A stretch of DNA of 64,000 nucleotides from an uncultured Prevotella sp. (lineage in GTDB: Bacteria; Bacteroidota; Bacteroidia; Bacteroidales; Bacteroidaceae), in NCBI GenBank assembly GCA_902491375.1, contig CABUHE010000002.1, forward strand, positions 62,001 through 126,000. Reading direction: 5' to 3'. Below the pieces are notes generated by a model, which saw nothing but the letters and a program-made list of their open reading frames with translations, did no database searches and was not told the DNA's origin. The position numbers were made by a program, and so were the translations under genes. Shown here in pieces: positions 8,871-19,086 of this stretch (position 1 is the stretch's first letter; every line of letters starts with the position of its first letter).

Positions 8871-10763
8871 ATGAAAAAGTTTCTTTTATCTTTAAGCTTG
8901 ATGTTAAGTATTATGACAGTCAACGCTGCGGTCAAGGTTGACCGTATTGACCCGACCAACTGGTTTGTCGGGATGAAGAATCCGTCGTTGCAGCTTATGG
9001 TTTACGGTGAGGGCATACGCTCTGCCGAAGTAACGACAGACTATGCAGGCGTCAAGGTTGACAGTATAGTGCGCCTTGGCAGTCCTAATTATCTGCTTGT
9101 TTATCTGAATCTCAAAGACGCGAAGCCCGGAGAGATGACTCTTCAGTTCAAAAACGGCAAGTCTACGAAGAAAGTCAAGTATGAGCTGAAGGCCCGCGAG
9201 AAGCGCGGAGAGGAGCGTATGGGTTTCACAAATGCCGATGTTCTCTATATGCTGATGCCCGACCGCTTTGCAGACGGCGATCCGAAGAACAACGACATAA
9301 AAGGAATGAACACATACAAGACCGACCGCTCACAGCCAAGCTTGCGCCACGGCGGCGACCTTGAGGGCATACGCCAGCATCTTGACTATTTCAATGAGCT
9401 TGGCGTTACGGCTCTGTGGTTCACTCCTGTACTTGAGAATAATTCGCCCGACGGCAACGGTTTCAGTACATACCACGGCTACGCAACCACTGATTACTAC
9501 CGCGTTGACCCGCGTTTCGGCACCAACGAAGAGTATCGCCGCCTTACAGACGAGGCTCATGCAAAAGGACTGAAAGTGGTTATGGATATGATTTTCAACC
9601 ACTGTGGATTCGAACATCCCTGGGTTAACGACATGCCGTCGAAAGACTGGCTCAATACTCCAGACTGGCTCTACGACCGCAAGGACAAGACTAAGCCTGA
9701 GACAAACGAGAAGTATCTGCAAACCAGCTACAAGCTGACTCCTATTGTCGACCCCTATGCAAGCGAAGTTGACTTCAAGGAGACTGTAGACGGATGGTTT
9801 GTGCCTACAATGCCTGACCTTAATCAGCGCAATCCTCACGTAATAAAGTATCTTATCCAGAATAGTGAGTGGTGGATTGAGACTGTCGGAATTGATGGAA
9901 TCCGAATGGACACTTATCCTTATGCCGACGCTGACGCTATGGCACTTTGGATGAAGACGCTCGACGAGGAGTATCCTAACTTCAACGTGGTAGGCGAGAC
10001 TTGGGTTACTGAACCGGCATACACAGCCACATGGCAGAAGGACTCTAAGCTTGCAAAGAAGAACAGTTATCTTAAAACTGTGATGGACTTCAGCTTCTAT
10101 GACAAAATCAATCAGGCGAAGCGTGAGGATACTGACGGATTCAATACCGGACTTAACCGCATCTACAACAATTTCGTCTACGATTATCTTTATCCTAATC
10201 CGTCGAGCGTGATGGCGTTCATCGAGAATCATGACACTGACCGCTTCCTCGGAAACGGCAAGGACTCAACAGCCTTGAAGCAGGCTTTGGCTATTCTGCT
10301 GACTGCCAACCGCATACCGCAGCTTTACTACGGAACAGAAGTTCTGATGAACGGAACCAAGGAAGTTACTGACGGTAATGTCCGTAAGGACTTCCCCGGC
10401 GGATTCCCCGGAGATGAGCATAATGCCTTCACAGCAGAAGGACGCACACGTGCCGAGAATGCAATGTTTACATGGTTGAGCCGTCTGCTGCACTGGCGTC
10501 AGGGCAACGATGTGATAATCAAAGGAAAGCAGACTCAGTTCACTCCTTACAACGGCATTTACGTTATAGCCCGTCAGTATGGAGGCAAGACTGTGCTGAC
10601 CGTTGTCAACGGCACCAAGAAGGCTGCTGCGATGGCTGTCAAGCGTTATGCTGAGGTTATCGGCTCTAATACAACGGCAAAAGACGTGCTTACGGGCAGG
10701 ACCGTATCGCTCTCTGACGATGTGCAGATGGCACCGCGCGAAGTGATGATACTTGAGTTCTGA
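8871..10763 (+). CDS. susA: Neopullulanase/alpha-amylase, SusA-like GH13
   Basis: A 630-aa periplasmic GH13 enzyme that cuts starch oligosaccharides into maltose- and glucose-size products. The ATG at 8871 is preferred over an in-frame one at 8838, because it begins the signal peptide MKKFLLSLSLMLSIMTVNA. An N-terminal cyclomaltodextrinase-type domain starts VDRIDPTNWFVG. The barrel follows, with D347 (GIRMDTYPY), E376 (VVGETW) and D455 (ENHDTD). A C-terminal maltodextrinase domain ends the protein. The gene follows the pullulanase by 59 bp; that gap holds a small CTGGCAGTCA-type hairpin. A terminator at 10879 ends the starch-enzyme run. Confidence 0.9.
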   Translation: MKKFLLSLSLMLSIMTVNAAVKVDRIDPTNWFVGMKNPSLQLMVYGEGIRSAEVTTDYAGVKVDSIVRLGSPNYLLVYLNLKDAKPGEMTLQFKNGKSTKKVKYELKAREKRGEERMGFTNADVLYMLMPDRFADGDPKNNDIKGMNTYKTDRSQPSLRHGGDLEGIRQHLDYFNELGVTALWFTPVLENNSPDGNGFSTYHGYATTDYYRVDPRFGTNEEYRRLTDEAHAKGLKVVMDMIFNHCGFEHPWVNDMPSKDWLNTPDWLYDRKDKTKPETNEKYLQTSYKLTPIVDPYASEVDFKETVDGWFVPTMPDLNQRNPHVIKYLIQNSEWWIETVGIDGIRMDTYPYADADAMALWMKTLDEEYPNFNVVGETWVTEPAYTATWQKDSKLAKKNSYLKTVMDFSFYDKINQAKREDTDGFNTGLNRIYNNFVYDYLYPNPSSVMAFIENHDTDRFLGNGKDSTALKQALAILLTANRIPQLYYGTEVLMNGTKEVTDGNVRKDFPGGFPGDEHNAFTAEGRTRAENAMFTWLSRLLHWRQGNDVIIKGKQTQFTPYNGIYVIARQYGGKTVLTVVNGTKKAAAMAVKRYAEVIGSNTTAKDVLTGRTVSLSDDVQMAPREVMILEF

Positions 10764-10878
10764 TAATCTTATGGTGGCCGGCTGCGGTTGGTTTGTTACA
10801 TCGCTTCACGGTTACTTGAAATATTTATAGGTCGCTGTTTAATCTCGGACTGAATCCGAATTAATAGCATATTTTTCT

Positions 10879-10925
10879 AAAGACCTGCGCATTATGTCTG
10901 TATATGGCATGCCGCAGGTCTTTTT
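10879..10925 (+). terminator. Terminator of the starch-enzyme operon
   Basis: Stem AAAGACCTGCG / CGCAGGTCTTT followed by TTTTTC. It lies in the 378-bp gap 10764-11141, which otherwise holds only promoter-like motifs. Confidence 0.8.
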
Positions 10926-11010
10926 CGTATATGTCTTTTATGTTCTAATTTGTTTCGTTTTGTTGTAGATTTTAATGTTTTTATACATGTAAAATCACGG
11001 ATTTCCGTTC

Positions 11011-11040
11011 TTGCGTGGGTGTATTTTATCGTTACATTTG
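11011..11040 (+). promoter_or_regulatory. Candidate promoter before the 11142 membrane gene
   Basis: TTGC at 11011 and TACATTTG at 11033 are 18 bp apart, close to the Bacteroidetes -33/-7 layout. A second -7-like TATTTTTG is at 11111. Which is used cannot be told. Confidence 0.4.
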
Positions 11041-11141
11041 CAAAAATTAATATAAAGAAAATACGGTAGTTACGGCTTATTGTTGTAAGAAACGGTAGTG
11101 TTGGTTTATATATTTTTGTAATTTAAATAATCTATAATGCC

Positions 11142-11975
11142 ATGAAAGAATTTCTGTTATCATCTACTTTGCCTTATTGGCTTGTATTCCTGTTGGTTAT
11201 AGGCGGCATGGCCGCTCTGCTTTTCCAGGGACGTAAGGGCAGCAAAAGCAATGTGCCTCTGTTTATCTCGGCCGGTTGCATGCTTGCCGCAACTGCATTT
11301 GAAATATTGATATACGCCACGGTGCAAAACGACTGTATGTGGTGGAGCCTGTCTAAAGAGTACGGTTTCTGGGAGAAGTTGTTAAGACTTTTGCCTTTTG
11401 CTGCTTTTATTGTGTGTCAGATCGGAGGAATATTCATATTCAAGAATGTGCTGGAGCATATAGCCGGCAAGACGCTTTCGTTGAAATTCCTTTTTATATG
11501 TTTTGTTTTGACCTTCCCGATAGTTTTCATAATATCAGTAGGTGCTGACATCTTCGGGGCTTCTGACGAGACAAAAAACAGCGTTTCCACAATCGTTTTC
11601 TGGATTCTTATTATAGCTGGTGTTGCCTGGTCGCTTGTGCGCAATATAATGTCGGTAGGTTTAAAGCAGGGTATTGTCTTCACTGTGTTTTCCGCCGTAT
11701 GTGTTGTTGCAGTCTGCCTTGCCGTGTTCCTGTTTATCGTAGCCCTCATTTCTGTTTTCTTCCAGATGCTTGCTACGATGGGTTGCGTTGTTGCGATATT
11801 CTTCCTATTTGCCAAGGGTAAGAACGGAGATATGTCTTTATTGGATATGCTGGCAAAAGGAACTCCGTCAAGACCGGTTTTTTATGACGACGAGGGACAC
11901 ATTCATTACAATGCTTCTGCACGCAATTCTGCCAATAGTAAAATTGCTGAACGTAAAAGAGAGAATAATCAATAG
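11142..11975 (+). CDS. Multi-pass membrane protein of unknown function
   Basis: A 277-aa protein I do not recognise. Six or so hydrophobic segments are visible (about 12-30, 40-60, 85-105, 115-140, 150-165, 180-225), the last long enough for two helices. The final ~50 residues are polar and likely cytoplasmic (KGTPSRPVFYDDEGHIHYNA, then a basic tail). No catalytic motif is apparent. It stands alone between the starch enzyme terminator and the YiiX-like gene, with its own promoter-like motifs upstream. Confidence 0.7.
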   Translation: MKEFLLSSTLPYWLVFLLVIGGMAALLFQGRKGSKSNVPLFISAGCMLAATAFEILIYATVQNDCMWWSLSKEYGFWEKLLRLLPFAAFIVCQIGGIFIFKNVLEHIAGKTLSLKFLFICFVLTFPIVFIISVGADIFGASDETKNSVSTIVFWILIIAGVAWSLVRNIMSVGLKQGIVFTVFSAVCVVAVCLAVFLFIVALISVFFQMLATMGCVVAIFFLFAKGKNGDMSLLDMLAKGTPSRPVFYDDEGHIHYNASARNSANSKIAERKRENNQ

Positions 11976-12105
11976 CAATGCAACTCGACGCATTTTGAAT
12001 GCAGACTAAAGAGCGTTTTATCCGTATGACGGCTATATGTTCAGTTCGGCGTCATAATGTCCAGTATGGGTAAGGTGAATAGTCAGTCTTGCAGAATAGA
12101 TTATA

Positions 12106-12135
12106 ACGTGCCGTGGAAATATATGCACGGTACGT
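12106..12135 (+). terminator. Possible weak terminator hairpin
   Basis: Stem ACGTGCCGTG / CACGGTACGT with one wobble pair. No strong T-run follows, so its terminator role is uncertain. Confidence 0.4.
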
Positions 12136-12216
12136 CTGTTTAATACATTATTTTCGTAAAAATATAATTTTATTAACGGAATACCGCTATTTAATTTTAA
12201 ATTATTACAATTAAGT

Positions 12217-12247
12217 TTTGATTTATAAATATTTTTTACTATCTTTG
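12217..12247 (+). promoter_or_regulatory. Bacteroidetes promoter TTTG-N19-TATCTTTG
   Basis: TTTG at 12217 and TATCTTTG at 12240 are exactly 19 bp apart, the textbook Bacteroidetes layout. The ATG follows 16 bp later, giving a very short leader. Confidence 0.75.
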
Positions 12248-12263
12248 CGCATAATGAAACATT

Positions 12264-12872
12264 ATGAGAAATGTTCTGTTTGCCGTCATCAGTGTCCTGT
12301 CACTATTTCTCTCGTGCAGTAACACAGGCTTTGAAAGCATACTGCCGGAAGGATGCGACTTGAAGCCCGGCGACCTGGTGTTCCGGCGTGGCAACGGACT
12401 TACCAGCAGAGCGGTGCTGATGGCCGACAAAAGGGGAGGTTACTCGCATGTCGGGATAGTGGCTGACTCGTGCGGAAAGATGATGATTATCCACGCCGTT
12501 CCTGGTGAACCTGACTTTGAAGGCGACTCCGACAGAGTGAAGATGGATACACCTGAGAAGTTCTTCCTGTCTGTCAACGCGAAGATTGGCGAGGTGAAGC
12601 GGCTCAGAGATGATACGGCTACGGCGGCACGGGCCTCGCGCTACGCTATGGAAGTGTATAGGAGAGGGGTGCTCTTTGACCACGATTACGATGATTCTGA
12701 CACAACGCGGATGTACTGTTGCGAGCTGATAGAGCATGTTTACAGCAAAGCCGGACTCTCGCTTGTCGGTACTGTCAGGCACGACATACTGTTGCCGGGG
12801 ATGAGGCTGCACTGCATTCTGCCGTCGGATATTTGTAATAACAGTAAACTTGAAAGTATAATATCATTCTAA
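12264..12872 (+). CDS. YiiX/YebB-like NlpC/P60-superfamily lipoprotein hydrolase
   Basis: A 202-aa protein with a lipoprotein signal (LFLSCSN, Cys18), so probably anchored in the periplasm or outer membrane. It has the permuted papain-like layout of the YiiX family: DLKPGDLVFRRG, then the catalytic His in YSHVGIV (H62), and the catalytic Cys in YCCELIEHVY (C152) near the C-terminus. Members are thought to cleave amide bonds in peptidoglycan or lipid-linked substrates; the substrate here is unknown. The DUF4878-like lipoprotein gene follows after 37 bp, so both may share the promoter at 12217. Confidence 0.75.
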   Translation: MRNVLFAVISVLSLFLSCSNTGFESILPEGCDLKPGDLVFRRGNGLTSRAVLMADKRGGYSHVGIVADSCGKMMIIHAVPGEPDFEGDSDRVKMDTPEKFFLSVNAKIGEVKRLRDDTATAARASRYAMEVYRRGVLFDHDYDDSDTTRMYCCELIEHVYSKAGLSLVGTVRHDILLPGMRLHCILPSDICNNSKLESIISF

Positions 12873-12909
12873 AAAACATTATTTATTAATAACCTAAAAA
12901 TTTATCATT

Positions 12910-13317
12910 ATGAAAAAGCTGTTTTCCCTTTTTATCGTAATTGCTGCAATGTTTGCTGTTACGTCATGTGGTGGCGGTAATTCGCCGAAGAGTGTTGCTG
13001 ACAAAGCTATGTCTGCACTGCTCGACAAGGATTATGATGAGTTCGTGAAGTATATTAATATAAAGACAAAAGAAGGTGAAGACCCTGAAGCCGCACGCAA
13101 GACACTTTCAGGACTGTTTCAGGACAAGGCTGAAAAAGAGTATGCGAAAAAAGGCGGATTCAAGTCGTATGAAATCTTGTCTGAGACAATTGACCCAAGC
13201 GGTGACAAGGCTCTTGTGAAAGTAAAGATGGAGTTTGGAAATGGTGATGTAGATGAAGAAGACTACCCGATGGTGAAAGACGCCAAAGGCGAATGGAAAT
13301 TAGACTTCGGGAAGTAA
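12910..13317 (+). CDS. DUF4878-like lipoprotein
   Basis: A 135-aa lipoprotein (AVTSCGG, Cys20). The mature part begins with NSPKSVADKAMSALLDKDYD, the helix pattern of DUF4878/lumazine-binding-like NTF2 folds, and ends in beta strands with a D/E-rich loop and WKLDFGK. Proteins of this type are small periplasmic folds without known activity. It is downstream of the YiiX-like gene and ends before a strong terminator. Confidence 0.7.
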   Translation: MKKLFSLFIVIAAMFAVTSCGGGNSPKSVADKAMSALLDKDYDEFVKYINIKTKEGEDPEAARKTLSGLFQDKAEKEYAKKGGFKSYEILSETIDPSGDKALVKVKMEFGNGDVDEEDYPMVKDAKGEWKLDFGK

Positions 13318-13337
13318 CAAGCGTGAGCCTTGACCGA

Positions 13338-13380
13338 TAACCCTTACGCCACTGTGATGGTGCCCGTAAGGGTATTTTTT
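13338..13380 (+). terminator. Terminator after DUF4878-like gene
   Basis: Stem ACCCTTACG / CGTAAGGGT followed by ATTTTTTT. Confidence 0.85.
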
Positions 13381-13484
13381 TGCCCTTTCAAGATGTTGTC
13401 GGTCATCTGTGTCGGATGTCATTGCGACGGGTTATAGAAACTATGATAATGACTTGATAGTCAAGTGCTTACTGTGTCCTTTAC

Positions 13485-13572
13485 AAAAGGGCATGTTTTG
13501 CCGTGTAAAAGATGCCTTTTTATGCGATAAAAGATGCTCTTTTGCATTGTGGAAGGCCGTATTTTAGAGTGT
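13485..13572. repeat. Array B of the 22-bp repeat family (4 units)
   Basis: Units start at 13485, 13507, 13529 and 13551, each 22 bp. Units 1 and 2 pair through GGGCAT and ATGCC; unit 3 is close to the consensus AAAAGATGCTCTTTT. The array lies in a convergent gap of 486 bp (13318-13803) between two terminators. A 72-codon open frame across it looks spurious. Confidence 0.85.
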
Positions 13573-13725
13573 CGCGGATAAACGGATATTTTAATGTTGT
13601 TAGGATAAGGCTAAAACAACGTTTTATAATTGACTTATTTCATATAAATTCTCTGTTTGTAGAACAAATGCAGTTTTATATCTGTATGGTTTTTGAGGCT
13701 GAATTATACTTACCCGATATACGTA

Positions 13726-13760
13726 AATAGGGCGGCAGATGTTATGTCTGCCGCCCTATT
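13726..13760 (-). terminator. Terminator of the BACON lipoprotein gene
   Basis: A 14-bp perfect stem (AATAGGGCGGCAGA and its complement) with a 7-base loop lies just past the stop codon of the minus-strand gene at 13804. Confidence 0.7.
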
Positions 13761-13803
13761 GTATTTTTGTCATAGCCTATGTATTAAACAGTAGGCAGTA
13801 TTA

Positions 13804-15291
13804 TCAGTTGTTTTTGCTGACGAATATGGCGTTTTTGATTTCAATGGTTTCGCCATAAGTAAGGTGGGCACCGATAACGGTAATGTTGTCACCTACCTTG
13901 AGTCCGCTGTTTGCAACGAAATCATATCTTGCGTCACCCTCGGCTCCATAGCCAGGATAGAGGCCGTAGAGGTAGAGCTGATGAGTGCCGTCGGAGATGT
14001 AGACATTGCCGTAGTGGTCGTTTACTATCTCTGTAATTGTACCCGTAACCATGTAGTTGTCGTTGCTGTCGGGCAGGCCCATGAAGTCAGCCAGTGAGAT
14101 GGTTGTAGTCGGATTTACATCTGTAACGTCGCCGCCTACCAGCTCTACTGTGCCGTTATATGTGTCGTGAGTTCCGACAACAGTTACGATGTCACCGTTC
14201 TTTACGCCTTTTTCAACACCGTTTGTGCTCTTGTAAACCAGTGTGGAGCCGCTCCAGTCGGTCAGCGTGAAGCTGCCGTTGCTCTGAACGTCGGTTGCCA
14301 CTCCTGCAAGACGGTACTGTGCTTCGCCGTCGGCAGCCTCGTTAAACTCTTTTACTGAAACATCCTGTATGCCGCCTTCCTGCGTGATTGTGGTCTGTGT
14401 AGTGTAGGTCTTACCGTCAGATACGGTGCTTAGGGTAAGTTCAGTAGAACGTTTGCCGCCGTCATTGGCTGCGGCTTTGAAAGTTATTTCGGCTGAAGTT
14501 CCGCTCTGCTTTATTGAAGCTATAGAAAGCCATTCCTTGGCATCTGCTGGAATGTCTACTGACACACCGTCGCCCTTGGTGGTAACAAAGGCTGTGATGT
14601 TGCCGCCTTCTTTGGCTATTGCTTCAGTTGAAAGCGAGTCAACCTTGATGAGGCTCTTGTTGATGTTTATAACCATAACATCTTCCAGCTCAACCGTACC
14701 GTTGTAAGTCTTTCTCGGTCCTTTGACTGTTATTTCGTCGCCTACCTCTATGCCCAGGCTTAGGAAGTTCTTCTCGTTGCCGTCTTTATCAAGAGTTCCG
14801 TAGATGTAAAGCACACCCGTGCCGTCGTTGATGTACATGTTGCCGTAAGTTGTGTTGTCGATAGCTGTTACTGTACCTGTTACCTGGTAAGTCTTGTTGT
14901 CCGTACCGGCCAGTACTTCGGCACAAGTGGCGTTTGTGATGCTTATTTCACCCTGTACGACATTGATGTGCTGTACCTTGCCGTTGCAGGTTATTGTCAT
15001 GGCGTCAGAGCTGCGGCCGCCGGTGTATGGTTCAGCCGAGAATACAATCATTGTCTCACCGGCCGAGCCTACAGAGTCTGAAGGAGTAAGCCAACTGGGT
15101 CTGTTCTTGAGTTCCCAGTCTCCTTTGGCCTTTACAATGATGGTATCGTTACCACCTGCCTCGGGGATGGATATGTATGATTTGGATACCCGCAGGTCGT
15201 CCAGCAGAGTTATGTCGTCATCTTCTGAGCAACTGGCAAACAAGGCCACAACACTCAGCAGAAACAGGAAAAATATATTTTTAAGTTTCAT
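13804..15291 (-). CDS. BACON and OB-fold domain lipoprotein
   Basis: A 495-aa surface-type lipoprotein (ALFASCSED, Cys20). Repeating architecture is visible: a BACON-like Ig domain at ~30-115, an OB-fold (DUF5689/YhcR-like, with YGNMYINDGTGVLYIYG) at ~120-215, a second BACON-like domain at ~220-310, and two more OB-folds (~315-385 and ~395-490, the last with YGNVYISDGTHQLYLYG). No catalytic domain is seen, although such OB-folds often accompany secreted nucleases or phosphatases. It starts 24 bp after the TonB-dependent receptor reading frame on the same strand, so it is probably the receptor's partner lipoprotein and co-transcribed. Confidence 0.75.
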   Translation of the reverse strand: MKLKNIFFLFLLSVVALFASCSEDDDITLLDDLRVSKSYISIPEAGGNDTIIVKAKGDWELKNRPSWLTPSDSVGSAGETMIVFSAEPYTGGRSSDAMTITCNGKVQHINVVQGEISITNATCAEVLAGTDNKTYQVTGTVTAIDNTTYGNMYINDGTGVLYIYGTLDKDGNEKNFLSLGIEVGDEITVKGPRKTYNGTVELEDVMVININKSLIKVDSLSTEAIAKEGGNITAFVTTKGDGVSVDIPADAKEWLSIASIKQSGTSAEITFKAAANDGGKRSTELTLSTVSDGKTYTTQTTITQEGGIQDVSVKEFNEAADGEAQYRLAGVATDVQSNGSFTLTDWSGSTLVYKSTNGVEKGVKNGDIVTVVGTHDTYNGTVELVGGDVTDVNPTTTISLADFMGLPDSNDNYMVTGTITEIVNDHYGNVYISDGTHQLYLYGLYPGYGAEGDARYDFVANSGLKVGDNITVIGAHLTYGETIEIKNAIFVSKNN

Positions 15292-15314
15292 AATGATACT
15301 TCGGTTTTAAAAAA

Positions 15315-18300
15315 TTAATTGAATGTGTACTTAACGCCGATAGACATATACCAGCATTGACCGATAGCATGGTTGGCTGTCCATGTCTTGGTTGAGCCGT
15401 TGATAGCTGAAGGAGTAGAGAATACGGCATAGCCGTCAGCGTCTGCGCCTTCATATTTCAGTATCTTGGCTTCGCTTCCGATAGCCGGGTTGAGAGTCTT
15501 TGCCACACCCCATGAAGAATTGAAGAGGTTGCCCACATTCTTGATGTCCATGCTGAGTGTCAGCATGTGCTTGGTCTTACCAACGTTCAGCATGAAGTCG
15601 TGCTTATAGCTGAAGTCGAAGCGGTGAACCCACGGAGAATATACACTGTAAGCCTCTGCGTATTTGCCCTGATGTTTCTTCAGGTAGCTGTTGTTGTGTA
15701 CGTATGCCATGAAGCGGTCGCGGTCGTCTGTTGTCTTAAAGCGGAATTCATTATTTGCCACCTGTTCGTCGGTAGGAATGAATATCGGGTCATAAGACTG
15801 GCCGTCACCGTTCATGTCGTTCTGAAGCATGTATGTGTAGTTATATGTACCGCGCCATCCTTCGTAAATAAGGCTGAAGTGGTTGTGGCTGTTGTCGTGT
15901 GCTGTAATCTGTGCTACCACACGGTCAGGCTCAACATACTGTGAGTTGTGCAGCTTGATGTTGTTAGGTCCTTCTACTGACGGCAGGTATGCTATTGTAG
16001 AAGAAGCGTTAGAACCAGGCATGCCGGTCAGCTCCTTTGAGCAGGTGTGTGTGTAGGCTGCCATGATGTCAATATACTTCGAAGGAGATGCGTTCAAAGA
16101 AACGCTTGCGCTCCATCCGTATCCCTTGCTTGTGTTTGACAGAACGTATGCCGGCACTACACCTTTGTTATATCCGGTCGGGAAGATAGGACGGTTGTCA
16201 ACACCGTTGAAGCGTGCGAAACCGCCTACATCAGGAATTGACCAGTCCTGCATGGTTACGCCGTATATGGTTTTGTTGAAGATACCTTCAGCTGAAACAG
16301 TCAACGGGAAGCCTACTGGTACAACGTAGTCGATAGCCACAGATGTTTTCCATACTTCAGGCATCTTGAAGTCGGGGTCTACAGCCGAGATAGATGAGGG
16401 AAGTGTTCCGTCCTCAGGCTTGATAGTCTTAGGATAACCCAGCTCGAAGAGTTTCTGTTGCAGGGCGTTGATTGTAGGATAACCGTTCTCGTTGGTTACA
16501 AGTCCGCCTGCAAATTCGTTCATGGAGAAGCCGTTATTTGCGGCGTTAGCGGCGTTGATGATAGCCTGGTACTGCACCATACCGGAGTTTGTCGGCATAT
16601 TGGTGAAGAATACCAATGGCAGACGGCCCTGGAATATACCTGAACCTCCGCGCAGTTTGAGGGTATTGTTGCCCAGTACATCCCATACGAAGCCTACACG
16701 TGGAGCAACAGTAAGGTTAGAACTTGGCCATTTGCCTGTGTCTATATGGCGGCCGTCGTAGTCAAGATCATAGATGGCCTTGTTGGTCATCAGGTCGTCG
16801 TTGTTGAAGAACATGTCGTCGAAACGCAGACCGTAGGTCAGCTTGAAGCGCGGGCTTATAGACCATTCATCCTGTAGGTAGATGCCAATAGTGTTGAAGC
16901 GCACGGTTGCAGCCGGGTCAGACTCGCCGTCGTAACCGTATGTAAGGTTTACAATCTCAGGAGTGGCTCCGTTAAGGAAGTCGTCAAGAGAATAATAGCG
17001 GTAGTAGCCTGTACCGTTACGCATGTATGAGTTGAGTGCCATCTGGTGCTCGAACTTGGCGCCAAGCATTATCTTATGGTTGCCTGCATAGTATGTAACG
17101 TCGTCCTTGATGTTCCAGACTGTGTTGCGTACTGCGTTATTGTGTGTGAAGAGTTCTTCACCGAGTGAGATGTACGGAGTGTTGGAGTCGGTTCCGTCCA
17201 TAATGTCGATGAATGGGAACTCTGCTGAATTAGTGAAGCGTACATCGTCCAGCTTAGAATAAGTTGCCAGGAACTGGTTTGACAGATTGTCAGAGAATCG
17301 GCTGTTCAAGTCGAATGAGAAAGAGTGTACGAGGTTGTCCAATGCGTACATTGAATTAGCGTAACTCATTGACTTCTGTGAGAATCGGCCGTAGGCTGAA
17401 CGCGTACCGCCGTCCATTGAAGAGGCGTTTGTCGGGTTCCAGTTACGGTTTTTCGTATAGTTGTAACGTAAAGACAGGTGGTGCATGTTTGTGATGTTCC
17501 AGTCCAGACGTGCAAGGAACTTGTAGTTGTTCTCGTCAGCCGGGAAGTCTGTCCATGAACCGGCTATTGTAGCCGTATTTGTCTTTTACGAAATTAGATA
17601 CTTTCTCAAGGTCGGCGAGAGTTGTGCGTGAGATGTAGTTGTCTGCATCTTCTACTCCGTCAACTGAGCCGCGCCAGCGGTTTACTACTGTAGGAGTCTT
17701 GCTCATTTCTCCATTGACGAAGAAGAACAGTTTGTTCTTTATGATAGGACCTCCCAATGTGAAACCGTATGTTGTCTTCTGGTCTTTCTCTCTTGCACCG
17801 GAAATCTGTTCGCGGTCTATTGCGTCACCACGCATGTTCTCGTTCTGGTGGTATACATAGGCAGTACCCTTGAATGTGTTGGTACCAGATTTCGTGATTG
17901 CATTGACTCCTCCACCGATAAAGTTTGTCTGGCGGACGTCGTATGGCGAGATTACAACCTGCATTTCCTCAATGGCGTCGATAGAGATAGGGTTGCCGCC
18001 ACCGGGCAGACCGTCGCTCAGACCGAAGTTGTTGTTGAAGTTCGCACCGTCAACGGTGAAGTTTGCAGTACGTCCGTCAGTTCCGGCGAAGCTCATACCG
18101 TTGCCGCCGTAAGGAGACAGACGGGTGAAGTCGGTAATCGAACGGCTTACTGTCGGCATGTTTTCCAACTGACTGAGGTCGATGTTTGTTGAGGCACCGG
18201 TCTTTTCAGTCGTGAATTTTGTTGCTTTAGCTGAGATTACCACCTCGCCGAGTTCTTTTGAATCCTCTTTAAGATTGACATTCAGATTGTAAGACTCAGC

Positions 18301-18591
18301 AAGCTGTAGGGTTACGTCCTTAGTTACATTCGTGGTGTATCCGATGTAACTGACTGTAATCGTGTAAGGACCACCCACACGCATACCGTTAATTGAGTAA
18401 CGGCCACTTGCGTTAACCACCGTGTTATAGGTGGTTCCCGATGGCTCGTGTACTGCTGTGATGGTTGCGCCTATGGCTTTCTCATCTCCAGCCATAACCA
18501 TACCATTGATTCCTGATGTTGTCATTTGGGCCAACATTTTGGTTGTTATGAACAACATCAACACGAATAGAATACCTAAACGTTTTTGCAT
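15315..18591 (-). pseudogene. TonB-dependent receptor (Oar-like), interrupted by a one-base frameshift
   Basis: Two abutting frames make one receptor. The N-terminal part (17536-18591) has a signal peptide, a carboxypeptidase-regulatory/CNA-B-like domain (~25-110) and the plug (~115-260), and ends out of frame at MDRLPG. In the other frame the code continues without a stop from near 17570 as GSWTDFPADENNYKFLARL into the beta-barrel, which ends VKYTFN at 15315. Joined, it is about 1,080 aa, normal for Oar-type receptors that import large substrates without a SusD. The C-terminal ATG at 17486 is internal to the barrel. The shift may be a real mutation or an assembly error. The BACON lipoprotein follows. 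Confidence 0.85.
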
Positions 18592-18700
18592 ACTGTTTTT
18601 ATTTGAAATTAAAGATATGAATGAGATTCTTATGACAATACATATTTAATATTAAACACAATTTTGTATTTTAACGTTGCTTTATCCTAAATTCTGCGTG

Positions 18701-18708
18701 CAAAATTA
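18701..18708 (-). promoter_or_regulatory. -7 element TAATTTTG before the TonB receptor
   Basis: CAAAATTA on + reads TAATTTTG on the minus strand, about 110 bp before the receptor start. The -33 is unclear. Confidence 0.5.
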
Positions 18709-18963
18709 CTTAAATTTTTAATGTTTTATGTTACAAGCAGGTTAAAATTGCGATTAAACGCTTAATTTTACCAAAAAAACGGAGTTTGGGATATTTTGAC
18801 GTGTGTTAATTTTGATAAAAAGTTATAGCGCGGCTTACTTTGGTCTTATGCGTTATAAGTACTCTGACAATGATTCCGGTCTTAGCGGACAGGATGCTTC
18901 CGGATAGGATTAATGTTGTAATGAAATACAAGAAGAATTGCATAAGATTTTTCAAGCTCTTGC

Positions 18964-19051
18964 AAAAGAGCATGTTTTGCCGTGCAAACGATGCCCTTTT
19001 ACACGATAAAAGGTGGCCTTTCGCGATGCAAAAGACCACCTTTCGGAAAAA
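18964..19051. repeat. Array C of the 22-bp repeat family (4 units)
   Basis: Units start at 18964, 18986, 19008 and 19030. Units 3 and 4 pair through AAAGGTGG and CCACCTTT. It lies just downstream of the amylase stop codon, within the 495-bp gap 18592-19086 that also carries the receptor promoter. Confidence 0.85.
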
Positions 19052-19086
19052 CGTTTGTAATTATGTGTATTTTAATAAAGGCCGCT

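Noticed and set aside
9330..10232. 300-aa minus-strand ORF within susA
   Set aside because: It is the shadow of a strongly coding GH13 gene with all catalytic motifs on the plus strand.
13512..13730. 72-aa ORF in the convergent gap
   Set aside because: It runs through repeat array B and has no promoter, signal or family likeness.
15315..17486. C-terminal TonB barrel as a separate gene starting at 17486
   Set aside because: The same frame is open upstream to the frameshift and continues the receptor; the ATG is inside the barrel.
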